34,829 nt of DNA, taken from the NCBI GenBank assembly GCA_014885115.2, contig WKLE02002159.1:1-34829 (forward strand), read 5' to 3'. Position 1 is the stretch's first letter; the number at the start of each line of letters is the position of its first letter. Source of the DNA: Asterionellopsis glacialis. Taxonomy: Eukaryota; Bacillariophyta; Plagiogrammaphyceae; Rhaphoneidales; Asterionellopsidaceae. Both the position numbers and the translations under genes were made by a program. Below are positions 8,965 to 17,839 of the stretch, piece by piece. The notes beneath the pieces are model-generated. The model searched no databases, was not told the DNA's origin, and saw only the letters and a list, made by a program, of their open reading frames with translations.

Positions 8965-9953
8965 CTGTACGTGATATATTCATGCAATATACGTACAACA
9001 ACACTTTTAAATAGAAACATGACTTTTATTGGTCAAAATGATGTTCTACTGTAATAAATATATATATTATCTAATAATCCAACTAAATTAAATGTGGATA
9101 TATCATATCTGTATGGTTACTACGCTATTCATCTTGGCACCAAGGTGTCTCAAGGCTCAATGGCAAGTTCCAAGCAGCCCTCTCCCATGGCAGCATCCCA
9201 TCACAACATGTAAAGGATTTCCATCCATAGTTTTCACCAACCCAACCTCGGTCATACCTTTGGCAGTACTCAAATCTTGACTAGTCAAGTTCCAGTTTCT
9301 GTGTGTAACGTAGTCCATAAGTTCCTTTACATTTATCATTATTTTTTACAATATCAAGTGAGAAATGCGGTGTAGTCACTATATCATGAGGAGGACTCAT
9401 CGATTGCCATACTAGTTAAGTTATCAAGTAAGTGATTAAGGTTAAAAACTGGTGTATTTGTTTGTGTTGTGTGGTTAGCACGGTTGATCCTTCTTTCCGT
9501 GCTAAAGATGCAAAGCTGGTATCTTTGACATGAACATTCAATCTTTGTGTATTCTTCGTTGTTGTTGTTTTTGTTTGTGGTGTTTCGTTTGAGTTTGATC
9601 ATCAAAATATAATATGATGTAGAGTACCAAATATCCCTGAGCCAGCAGGGGTCCGTGCTTCGCACAAAGTATACTAAGGATTCCTGAACGCTGCCCTATC
9701 TTCGATTATCCCGAAATCATATGCAAGTGCAACAGATTTGCGTGTCAGTAAAGGCAACATCATAAAGAAAACATTTATATTTTTTTACTTGATTCTAATA
9801 TTCTAATGATGTATATAAAAAATTAATTCCTATTGTTCTTGTAAAGAGATAAATAAATTGTGTGCGCCACTGTAACTTATGTTTTCATTTAATATTGGTT
9901 GGATGGGGTGAAGAGTCCTTTACTGTTCTACCGAACAGTTCCCAGTAACAACG
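8965..9953. other. Convergent spacer, no gene recognised
   Basis: This spacer lies between the 3' ends of the WD40 gene and the minus-strand membrane protein gene. Two minus-strand frames (60 and 93 codons, 9157-9339 and 9384-9665) have no recognisable domain and are probably chance. GTAC clusters are almost absent here, apart from two isolated GTACs near 8967 and 8992. Confidence 0.45.
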
Positions 9954-11888
9954 TTATACTATATAAGTTGTCACAAGTGCAATTGTAATATAATACACAA
10001 TACTTAATTGTCCCAATAATACTAAATCAGAAGTTGATGATGAAGAAGACAAGGATGTTTTTCCTCCTTTTTTTCTTTCTACTTGTTGTTGCTGTCCAAT
10101 GTTCAGCAACACTTCTTGTTGATCCTTCCATGATTGTTGTAGTTTACAAAACAATGCAAATAATATACTTGTTTTCAAAAATCCTTTCATACCCAAGGAG
10201 GAAAGAGTTGCCATGTGTTGTTGTTGTTGTTCTGGAATATTATCATGAGGAGACAACTCTCCTTGTACCATTATTCTGTATCGTAGAATCATAAATGACA
10301 TTATAGTGATACATGAAATCATAAGAATGAATCGTTGACGTTCTTGTTGTAAACGTTTTTGACGTCTTGAAGATCCATACAACCTAGATTGCTGTTGTTG
10401 TTGTTGTGGAATGGTAGATGGTGGTGGTGGTAATCGACGGCTTTTCTTTCCATTTTTTGTTGTTCCCTTACGGGTTGTTGCAGTTGTCATGGTTGGATTT
10501 GTAGGTAAAGTAGATGAGAAAGAAACTGTACCACCACCACCACTAGCCATATCTGATAATGATTGAGGTGTACTAATATTTGTAGATGATGATGAAGAAG
10601 ATGCTGATGATTGTACCACTACACCACCACCAGTAGTAGTGTTCTTGTTACCACTACCACTTTCTTCTTCAGGTAAGTCTTCTAATGTTGATTCACCCAA
10701 GGATAACAAATCGGTAGTATCAAATGTAAATGAAGATGTCGTTGAAGCAGATGACGACGAAGAGGAGAATGGTACAATACCATGATGAGTATTACATGAT
10801 ATTGTTGATAATGGTGGTGGTGGAGGTGGTAAAGGTGGAGGGCTTGCAGGAATTTGTGATACAGGTGATGCATGTTGTTGTTGTTCTCTTTCGTCGTCTT
10901 CTTGAATGGATGGAATCGAGACTGTGACACGTTTACTACGTAATACGGATCTTGGTGATTTACTTCTAGTCGAAGCTATGGATGATGACGATTGATGAGT
11001 ATTACTACTACTAGATCGACCTTGCCGTTCTTGATCCTTTTTCTTTTTCTTTCTCAATTCCAAATACATGGGATCATTTTTACGTAATATTTTGGATATT
11101 TTACGATTTGCCAATATAGGTTGTGATAATTTATGTATCATAAAGGAAGGATAGCCCTTGGGTATAGCTACCAATACTTCACCTTGATACAACTGAGCAA
11201 CACTATCGTCAATATAAGTAGTTGTAGTAGTATCAGTCTTACTACTTCCACGTTTATGAATACAACATTTTTGTTGGGCATTCGTGAATTCTTCTTGATT
11301 CGTTGGACGATAAAATCCAATATAAGTTTGTGATCCAAGTTTAGGTTCTGTTGCATTTTCAGATATAGAATCAATTAATGTTTGTATGGTGTGGATGCTG
11401 GGTTGGTCTGTAGATGATGATGACGATGGACCAGATAACTTTGAGGATGCTGATGAAGTTGATATTTGAATCAATTCAAATATCTTATCACTTGGTTTCA
11501 TTAACAAACAAAATAGTTTCTTGGATGATGATGATTTCTTTTCTTCATGTGTACGTCTTTTTGATGAATTAGTAATAGTAGTCTTTTTAGAATTATTCGT
11601 ATCATTCCTCTTGTTGGTACTACTACTTTTCAAGGCATGTTGTTGTTGTTCTTGTCGATAACGTAGATAATTTTCCATATTTGTTTGATTTTCATCATTA
11701 CTATTATTATCTTCTTGTCGACATTCATCAGAAGAACTCAAAGATTTTTTCTTATTATTACGATTACTTGGAGGAAGAGTAGACAACGATGACTTTTTAG
11801 TCGTTTGTGATGTTGCTACTGCTGCTGTTGTTTGCGATGTTGTTGCTCTTGAATACGAAGAAGGAATAGAAGTACGTGTCGAAAACAT
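9954..11888 (-). CDS. Low-complexity protein with a conserved-looking core and C-terminal membrane segments (644 aa)
   Basis: A single-exon 644-residue protein. Residues ~1-120 are Ser/Thr/Asn/Lys-rich and disordered. Residues ~125-285 form the only non-repetitive block: it opens KLFCLLMKPSDKIFELIQIS, continues with an SQTYIGFYRPTNQEEF segment and then YQGEVLVAIPKGYPSFMIHK, and ends in a run leading to ILRKNDPMYLELRKKKKKDQ. Such blocks, short globular cores set in serine and proline runs, are common in diatom proteins, but I cannot name this family. Residues ~290-510 are again disordered, with poly-Pro, poly-Ser and poly-Gly. The C-terminus has about three hydrophobic stretches (around 525-545, 570-585 and 620-644), the last ending the protein. 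No signal peptide is visible, so it may be tail-anchored. The start is the first ATG after stops, and an A-rich run precedes it. Confidence 0.85.
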   Translation of the reverse strand: MFSTRTSIPSSYSRATTSQTTAAVATSQTTKKSSLSTLPPSNRNNKKKSLSSSDECRQEDNNSNDENQTNMENYLRYRQEQQQHALKSSSTNKRNDTNNSKKTTITNSSKRRTHEEKKSSSSKKLFCLLMKPSDKIFELIQISTSSASSKLSGPSSSSSTDQPSIHTIQTLIDSISENATEPKLGSQTYIGFYRPTNQEEFTNAQQKCCIHKRGSSKTDTTTTTYIDDSVAQLYQGEVLVAIPKGYPSFMIHKLSQPILANRKISKILRKNDPMYLELRKKKKKDQERQGRSSSSNTHQSSSSIASTRSKSPRSVLRSKRVTVSIPSIQEDDEREQQQHASPVSQIPASPPPLPPPPPPLSTISCNTHHGIVPFSSSSSSASTTSSFTFDTTDLLSLGESTLEDLPEEESGSGNKNTTTGGGVVVQSSASSSSSSTNISTPQSLSDMASGGGGTVSFSSTLPTNPTMTTATTRKGTTKNGKKSRRLPPPPSTIPQQQQQQSRLYGSSRRQKRLQQERQRFILMISCITIMSFMILRYRIMVQGELSPHDNIPEQQQQHMATLSSLGMKGFLKTSILFALFCKLQQSWKDQQEVLLNIGQQQQVERKKGGKTSLSSSSSTSDLVLLGQLSIVYYITIALVTTYIV

Positions 11889-12518
11889 GATTCAAAAAAA
11901 AAGACACAATATACTATAATATGATGTGGTGTGTGGGATGGGGGATGATCTCTATTGTATGATCGAGAGTGATGGGATGGGATGGGTTGTGATGTGATGC
12001 TACAGTGTAGTGGGTGTTACTTCCAATTGATTGGTAATCCTCTTCTGGTTCCTACAGTACCTGGTACGTGACAACAACAGACAATCCGTTTCGTTGAGAT
12101 GATGAAATGTGGAACATGTGTATGTACAAATAAACGATAATGATGGTTGATATGATACTTAGTTAGTAAGTATAGCTTTGCACACATACAAAGAACTTAC
12201 CCAGGAGTAGACTACGAGAATTGGGATGATGCTTGTTGTTACAGTATTACTATACCACCGATTGTTCTCTAGAGATGGAGAGCGTTTGTTTTTTTGGCTG
12301 TTTGATTCTTTTGTTTTTGTAGTTTTTTTCTCTTGTTTTCGAATTTTTTGAATATTCTCTTACCTATTTACTATGTACTAACAACAACGTATGTGCGTAC
12401 TTTCCTCTACGTATTGTTCTGGTACAATTCTACAGGAAACTTGAGTTCCGACTGACACAGGACAACCCTCTTTTCTTGGGTCACGGGCGGGAACATTTCC
12501 CACGACAGACCTAAATGG

Positions 12519-12600
12519 TATGGTACGTACCGGATGTACAGGTATAATGTGTAAGGTACGGTACAGGTAGTTTCAAAATGGATACCTCGACCGGTACAAA
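12519..12600. repeat. GTAC-rich cluster in a divergent promoter region
   Basis: Includes GGTACGTACCGGATGTACAG and AAGGTACGGTACAGGTAG, then CGACCGGTAC. Repeated short GTAC palindromes can form hairpins. Confidence 0.6.
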
Positions 12601-12726
12601 AAGTTCGTTTTCCTGTGAAAGGGTTGGATCCTACAAGTTTATAGCGTATGTTGTATACTGAGGGGGTTGGCATGCCCTGCTCTTCTTTTTTAGAATTCAA
12701 AAAGTTCGTTATCCTGTGGAGTGAAG
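12597..12726 (+). repeat. Two ~24 bp direct repeats, 100 bp apart
   Basis: AAAAAGTTCGTTTTCCTGTG at ~12598 and AAAAAGTTCGTTATCCTGTG at ~12698 differ at one base over 20. Confidence 0.75.
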
Positions 12727-13531
12727 GTCCTAGTATGGGGTGGTAAGTACCATTCTACTTGGCACGAGTATGACTGACTCTACAATCTCTGGAGCGTTAC
12801 ATTCCCGCATTTCATTTGGTATCACTTGTAGGTGAGAAACATTGTTGGGAAACAAAACGGTATCTTCTTTTTTGTCGTTCCAACACATCCACCTAGTACT
12901 TGTAATATAGTATATGTAACGCCACCATTACAGTATTTGGACTAAAGTACAAGAGACAAAATATTAGTCACGATCTCTCTCCCAAGCAAAATGTGATACA
13001 CGGTTGAGTCTTACGATATATTATATATTACAGTCTACACGCTACTCCTCAACACTATCTGAGGTTTGCTGGTTAGATTTTTTACGTATACAAGGACAGA
13101 TGCCTGTCTCTGTAGACTAACCATATTTCTAATCTTTTGACTTGCGGTGAGATCCGATCACACAACCACCCGAACGATTCCAGCGTCGAAAACGGTGGGG
13201 AGTGGATCCGATCATCATCATTCAAGTACGTGTCGTCTTGATTACCATACACACAAAAAGCTTAAGATATCTTTACCAGGTATACTCATGATAATGTAAT
13301 GCCAACTACATACACTGCTCTGTCATCTCCCCGCCATTGCATCTGTTTCCATCTTTCTGGTTGAAAAAGATATGCTTTTTCTGTTTTCCTTTGGTTTTTT
13401 TAATAAGAAAGGGTGACGCTACGACCAAGACCCCTCCCATACACATCGGTCTTGTTCAAAATAGTAGATTGTTGTAAACAAGAACGTGCACAAACAAACA
13501 AACAAACAAATAATAAACATAAACACAACGT

Positions 13532-14650
13532 ATGATGATTGGATTGTATCTTTTCGTACTTTTAGGTTGTACGAATTGGACACAATCATCATCCTTCTTA
13601 GTACCAGGGCCATCGTCATCGTCCAGAAAAAGACGAAAAAGTCATCATGATTTTGGAAGAAGCACGAAAATCAACAATAATAATAATAACATCATCACAG
13701 TGCTAAATAATAATAATAATAATGAAAATGTGGACGGTATGCATCAGGATGATAAAGATTCATCGTCCTCATCCTTTCGTAGATCCATGTTATCACAATT
13801 ACTATTTCAAAGTAGTGCTATTGCTACTACCATGATACTTACCAATACCAACATGAACTCAGCAGTAGCACATGCAGCAACCGAATCCACTACTGCCGAT
13901 GCTCAAGTAACGGATAAAATTTTTATAGAAATTAAAGGTTTAAAAGGTACTACTACTACTAGTAGTGATGGTGATGAACCGGTACCTACCACACGCAGAA
14001 TAGTTATTGGTTTATTTGGTAAAGATGCACCACAACCAACATCCCTGTTGAAACAATTGGTTACACCAGAAGGATTAACAGGTGTCCCCTGCAAGCCTAA
14101 GGAAACACGTACCTTACAACGTGAACAATTAGAAGCCAATAAGGTATACAATTCTTGTATCGAAACACAAGAAAAGGGTGTGACATATGATTTATCAACC
14201 GTTTGGCGTATCATCCCCAACGAACGTATTGATGTAGCATCCGTGTCTGGTAAATTTATATCACGTGAATTCCCCAATTGGACAGGATCAAATACCTACA
14301 AACATGATACACCAGGTATTGTATCTGTACGTCGTGGTAATGAAAGTGGATTTGGATTTACCATTTATCCGGGTAATAATAGTGGTGGTGGTGGTGGTGG
14401 TGGTGGTTCTTCCACAGAATTAGATGAAAGTCATATAGTTGTTGGACGTGTATTGGAAGGCTTAGATGTTGTTGAGGCTCTAAATCAAGTACCTGTAGTG
14501 AATAGTGCCAAAGTAAACTATATGGCATTGACGGGTGGACCTACTACCAAGGATGCACCCAATCGTAGTTGTCGTTATGGTGGACCCTTGTATTGCAATG
14601 AAAATAAACCCCTTTACAAATTAAGCATTACAAAGACAGGTCTTTTGTAA
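13532..14650 (+). CDS. Cyclophilin-like protein predicted for the thylakoid lumen (372 aa)
   Basis: A single-exon 372-residue protein with a layered targeting region. Residues ~1-20 are a hydrophobic signal peptide ending WTQSSSFLVPG, where SSSF matches the heterokont plastid motif with Phe at +1. A Ser/Arg/Asn-rich transit region follows. Around residues 83-115 a twin-arginine lumen signal (RRSMLSQLLFQ, hydrophobic stretch, SAVAHA before ATES) appears. The mature part from ~118 has cyclophilin-fold pieces: IFIEIKGL, RRIVIGLFGKDAPQPTSLLK, a W-R-I-I-P core, GIVSVRRGNESGFGFTIYPG, and HIVVGRVLEGLDVVEALNQV. The catalytic Arg-Phe-Phe/FT motifs of active cyclophilins are not clear, as in lumenal CYP37/CYP38/TLP40-type proteins, so it may act as an assembly chaperone rather than an isomerase. 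It carries a Gly-rich loop (GGT repeats at 14384-14408) and several Cys. The partner gene downstream is convergent. Confidence 0.9.
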   Translation: MMIGLYLFVLLGCTNWTQSSSFLVPGPSSSSRKRRKSHHDFGRSTKINNNNNNIITVLNNNNNNENVDGMHQDDKDSSSSSFRRSMLSQLLFQSSAIATTMILTNTNMNSAVAHAATESTTADAQVTDKIFIEIKGLKGTTTTSSDGDEPVPTTRRIVIGLFGKDAPQPTSLLKQLVTPEGLTGVPCKPKETRTLQREQLEANKVYNSCIETQEKGVTYDLSTVWRIIPNERIDVASVSGKFISREFPNWTGSNTYKHDTPGIVSVRRGNESGFGFTIYPGNNSGGGGGGGGSSTELDESHIVVGRVLEGLDVVEALNQVPVVNSAKVNYMALTGGPTTKDAPNRSCRYGGPLYCNENKPLYKLSITKTGLL

Positions 14651-15041
14651 TGATAATGATAATAATAATGAAGCAATACATCGTAATAGCACACAAACAA
14701 CATGCAGTCTTTTTCAAAGTCCATAAATGAACCATCAAGGAAAACTCGAGCGAATACAGTGCTGTAATGCGCTTCTCTATACACCTTACCATGATAAGCT
14801 TTCTGATTTACTTACTACTATTTTAGTTTATCTAACCTAGAGAGATATGATTCTTCTCATCCATAATTTAAATCGTGTGATCGAAAAAATGCTCTTTCCA
14901 ATTCATACTTGTATTCATACATTTGTTCTTTCTCTCACCTGAGTTTCCTTGATCGACGTTTTTCTTCATTCCTATAAATGAATCCACACACACACACTTA
15001 CATTCATTTTTCTGTTTTCACCTATATACAACTTGTTAGAT
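14651..15041. other. Convergent spacer, nothing recognised
   Basis: About 390 bases between two converging stop codons. AT-rich, with a short CA run near 14985-14995. No GTAC cluster, RNA gene or repeat was seen. Confidence 0.5.
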
Positions 15042-16985
15042 TTACTGTAATTGATCAATAAATTTATCCAATTCTTCTGTATGTCCTCCAGTTGCTGTAC
15101 CTAGAGGTAAATGAGATGGACGTACTAAATCTAAAATCAATACAACACGCGAATGGGTAGATGAATAATTAAAGGCACGATGAACTTTCGAATCATCAAA
15201 GCATATAATATTCCCCATGGCATGGGTTTCCACACATCCATCGACCCATGTTCCACATAAGAATCCATTATCATCATGGCCATGCGCAGAGGAGGGTGGT
15301 ACTTGCAAGGGAATATGTATCCGATACACATAATTGGCCAAATCTTCCCATCCTGTGTGTGGTTCCAGAACTGTATTGGGTTGTAATTTCGAAAATAAGG
15401 CTGTACGTAAATGTGTACCCAAATATGTTTGTAACAATTGTGTCGTTTGAGGTACAAATTGTGATGTTACGGATATCCATTTACGACGTTCAATCATATT
15501 GGATGGAAAGCAATGACATAATGGAAATACAGTCCATGATTCCACACTACCACCACCATCATTATTATCATCATTGTCATCGTTTTGACCTGATGTACTA
15601 CTGTAATGTTGTTTTTCAGGCCATGCAGTCCATTGAGGTATTTTCATGGCTTCTTGTTGTATAATTTGTATAATTTCTTCTTGTAAGAATGGTTCTAATA
15701 AATTAGAAAATTCTTCCATATGATTGATATAGGGTGGTCCAGTCATGCGTAATTGTGGTTTGGGTGGTTGTGATGGTTCATTACCAGACGTGTTACTTTC
15801 TTCATGATTATCTTTTTTCTGCTTGGGTATATAAGATTCCCATAAACAACCAGGTGTTAAGGAGGAGGAGGAAGAGGAATTTGTACTTGTTGGTAGAACA
15901 GATGACATGTGATCACGTGGTGGTAAACGACGGAATACAACAAGTGTTGCTTCCTTGTGAGTATCATGTTGTTCTGTATTTGTAGTACATGATCTTAATG
16001 ATTCCTCTTCTTGTTGTAGTATCCACAACAAGGAGGAGGATTCGAATTCGTCGTCTTGGTTAGTATTCATTGGTACATTTTGTAATTTTGTGCTTGAATG
16101 TAAATAATACGATGGTGATGCATTCCCATGATGAAAGTTCAGCAGCATATCTAGTTCATCTTGTTCTTGTTGTAATGAAGATGTGGATAGTAAAATTGCA
16201 ACTACATCCGCAGATTGTTCTTGTTCTTGTTGTTCCTTGTCATTATTATTATTATTCCACCATGGAGATGCATCATGAGAAGAACCTAATAAGGATCGTA
16301 AAAAGTAACATATTTGAGATGGTGTTTGTAAAAAAGATACGAATGATGTATGGGTTTGTTGATATTGTTGCTGTTGCCATGAACGAAGATCAATCCAATC
16401 AAATTGAATAGTATTAGAGGAGGAACAACTAAGTGTTTGGGCATTGTAATCAAGTACATTACGTTTCCAATCATAATGTGGTGCTACGCATGGACAACAA
16501 TGTTGTTGATTTTGTTGTTGAGTAAGATCAGGAGTATAAATTGTCATGCAAACATTACAAGAAGAATTTGGTTGTTGTTGTTGTTGTTCTAAAAGTCCCA
16601 AGATTGTTTTTTCAATGACGACTTTTTCATATTGATCATTATGATTGTCAGTTTGATAATACAGAGTCACTGGAGCATCACGACGACAATTTAACCATTG
16701 TGCATCTGTAATTTTTGGTTTTGTCGTGGTGATTTCTTCTTCTGTCTCATTCGTATGTTCTTTTTCATCCTCCACTGCAGCAACAACCACAACAAATGAT
16801 TCAATTGTATCTTCCAATTGTAAAATATCAATATGTTGCTCTTCTTTTACTTTGCACAATGGAACCACAATAGAATCAGCATTGTCATTATTCTTAGAGT
16901 CCTTTTGTTTACTTGGTGGTAATGTTGCAACGGAAGAAGGTCCAAGACAAAAACATCGTTGATTAGGTCTTGGTGAGAATGACAT
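15042..16985 (-). CDS. Aspartyl/asparaginyl beta-hydroxylase-domain protein with long disordered N-terminus (647 aa)
   Basis: A single-exon 647-residue protein. Residues ~1-420 are rich in Gln, Ser, Asn and acidic residues with no clear domain. Residues ~430-635 match the Asp/Asn beta-hydroxylase fold, a 2-oxoglutarate/Fe(II) dioxygenase of the cupin type: FSKLQPNTVLEPHTGWEDLA, then YRIHIPL, GTWVDGCVETHAMGNIICFD, DDSKVHRAFNYSSTHSRVVL and LDLVRP. The family's two iron-binding His residues would be H543 (in EPH) and H602 (in KVH), with the 2-oxoglutarate-binding Arg in HSRVVL. Family members hydroxylate Asp or Asn side chains, often in secreted proteins; here there is no signal peptide or membrane helix, so a cytosolic or nuclear site is more likely. 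The substrate is unknown. The gene is divergent from XPB (855 bp apart). Start chosen as the first ATG of the open frame, followed by SFSPRP. Confidence 0.88.
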   Translation of the reverse strand: MSFSPRPNQRCFCLGPSSVATLPPSKQKDSKNNDNADSIVVPLCKVKEEQHIDILQLEDTIESFVVVVAAVEDEKEHTNETEEEITTTKPKITDAQWLNCRRDAPVTLYYQTDNHNDQYEKVVIEKTILGLLEQQQQQPNSSCNVCMTIYTPDLTQQQNQQHCCPCVAPHYDWKRNVLDYNAQTLSCSSSNTIQFDWIDLRSWQQQQYQQTHTSFVSFLQTPSQICYFLRSLLGSSHDASPWWNNNNNDKEQQEQEQSADVVAILLSTSSLQQEQDELDMLLNFHHGNASPSYYLHSSTKLQNVPMNTNQDDEFESSSLLWILQQEEESLRSCTTNTEQHDTHKEATLVVFRRLPPRDHMSSVLPTSTNSSSSSSLTPGCLWESYIPKQKKDNHEESNTSGNEPSQPPKPQLRMTGPPYINHMEEFSNLLEPFLQEEIIQIIQQEAMKIPQWTAWPEKQHYSSTSGQNDDNDDNNDGGGSVESWTVFPLCHCFPSNMIERRKWISVTSQFVPQTTQLLQTYLGTHLRTALFSKLQPNTVLEPHTGWEDLANYVYRIHIPLQVPPSSAHGHDDNGFLCGTWVDGCVETHAMGNIICFDDSKVHRAFNYSSTHSRVVLILDLVRPSHLPLGTATGGHTEELDKFIDQLQ

Positions 16986-17839
16986 TTTTTTAATTTTTTT
17001 TTTCTGTTTGGGCTAGTCTAAACTAATTTTTATATAAACCAAAGCAGAGACTTTGTTTCTCTTCTCCGACAATGATGGTTAAACAGTAGTTCTAGAGAGA
17101 GTAAATATGATGCATAGGTTTATATAATAATAATAATAATAATATTGTAGTATTTTTCTCTTCTTGATGTATGAACCTGTCCTGATTCTTGTCGTTGAGC
17201 AATGATATTATAATATAATATATATCTTGAGATTTTGGGGACTCCGTGTGCATGCACACCCGTTGACAAGCACAACCCGCCAACAAGCTCAAAGTTGTCC
17301 CATCGTACCGTGGGGCGCCCCGGGTGACCGAGTTAACAACAAGAACAACAACGTTCATGGGTAAGAGACTAAAGGAGGAGACAGACAGACGGATGATCGA
17401 TTTGATGGAAAATTAGCACCGACCCAAATTTGTACCTGTTATGGTGAAACATGGGAAATACACTCCCATGGGTGAGATAACTAGAGGGGGTCGGTACTAA
17501 TACGTAGTACCGACACCCAATACATACCAGGGATTTACGGAGAATTCGCGTACCAGGTAGGAGTCGGTGCTAACACTAACCCTAGCACAAGAGGTTCGTC
17601 CTTTCGAGTGCATTCTGCGTGCGTGAAGACATCCCTCCAAGCAAATCTCTCACCGCCTTTTCTCAGACAGATTGCTCTGGAGAGAGCCTCGGCGTTTCGA
17701 TCGCGTTTGTTCACATCTCGCATCATCAATCATCATTATTAATATTATTTCATCTCATCTCTGGCAGTGACTCACTCTCTCTTGACACTCGCCTCGCAAC
17801 AAATAAATCAAAAATAACTACAATACACATAATAATAAA
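16986..17839. promoter_or_regulatory. Divergent intergenic/promoter region of the hydroxylase and XPB genes
   Basis: An 854-base spacer between two start codons, so it must hold both promoters. It contains an ATA microsatellite (17124-17144), a perfect hairpin at 17490-17514 and a GTACCAGGTA block near 17550. The last 100 bases before XPB are A/T- and C-rich, with repeated CATCAT, typical of a 5' UTR. No TATA box is convincing. Confidence 0.5.
17490..17514. repeat. Perfect GTAC-containing hairpin
   Basis: GTCGGTACTA and TAGTACCGAC are exact reverse complements separated by five bases (ATACG). With one offset base the arms extend into a G run on the left and ACCC on the right. Confidence 0.9.

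Larger units (their letters stand above)
11889..13531. other. Divergent intergenic region between the 644-aa protein and the cyclophilin-like gene
   Basis: A 1.6 kb divergent spacer with no gene. It holds GTAC-rich clusters at 12057-12068 and 12519-12600, a ~24 bp direct repeat with 100 bp period (12597 and 12697), T-rich runs near 12290-12360, and a CAAA microsatellite at 13491-13510 just before the cyclophilin start. A 97-codon minus frame (12407-12700) overlaps these repeats and is not considered real. Confidence 0.5.

Noticed and set aside
9157..9339. 60-codon minus-strand ORF
   Set aside because: Considered as a transposon or gene fragment, but I recognise no family and it is within chance length for this composition.
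12407..12700. 97-codon minus-strand ORF
   Set aside because: Overlaps the GTAC cluster and the 100-bp-spaced repeats; composition is repeat-driven.
15137..16592. Several 60-138 codon ORFs opposite or out of frame with the hydroxylase gene
   Set aside because: Shadows of the 647-aa gene; His/Tyr/Val-rich translations of its Gln and Ser codons.
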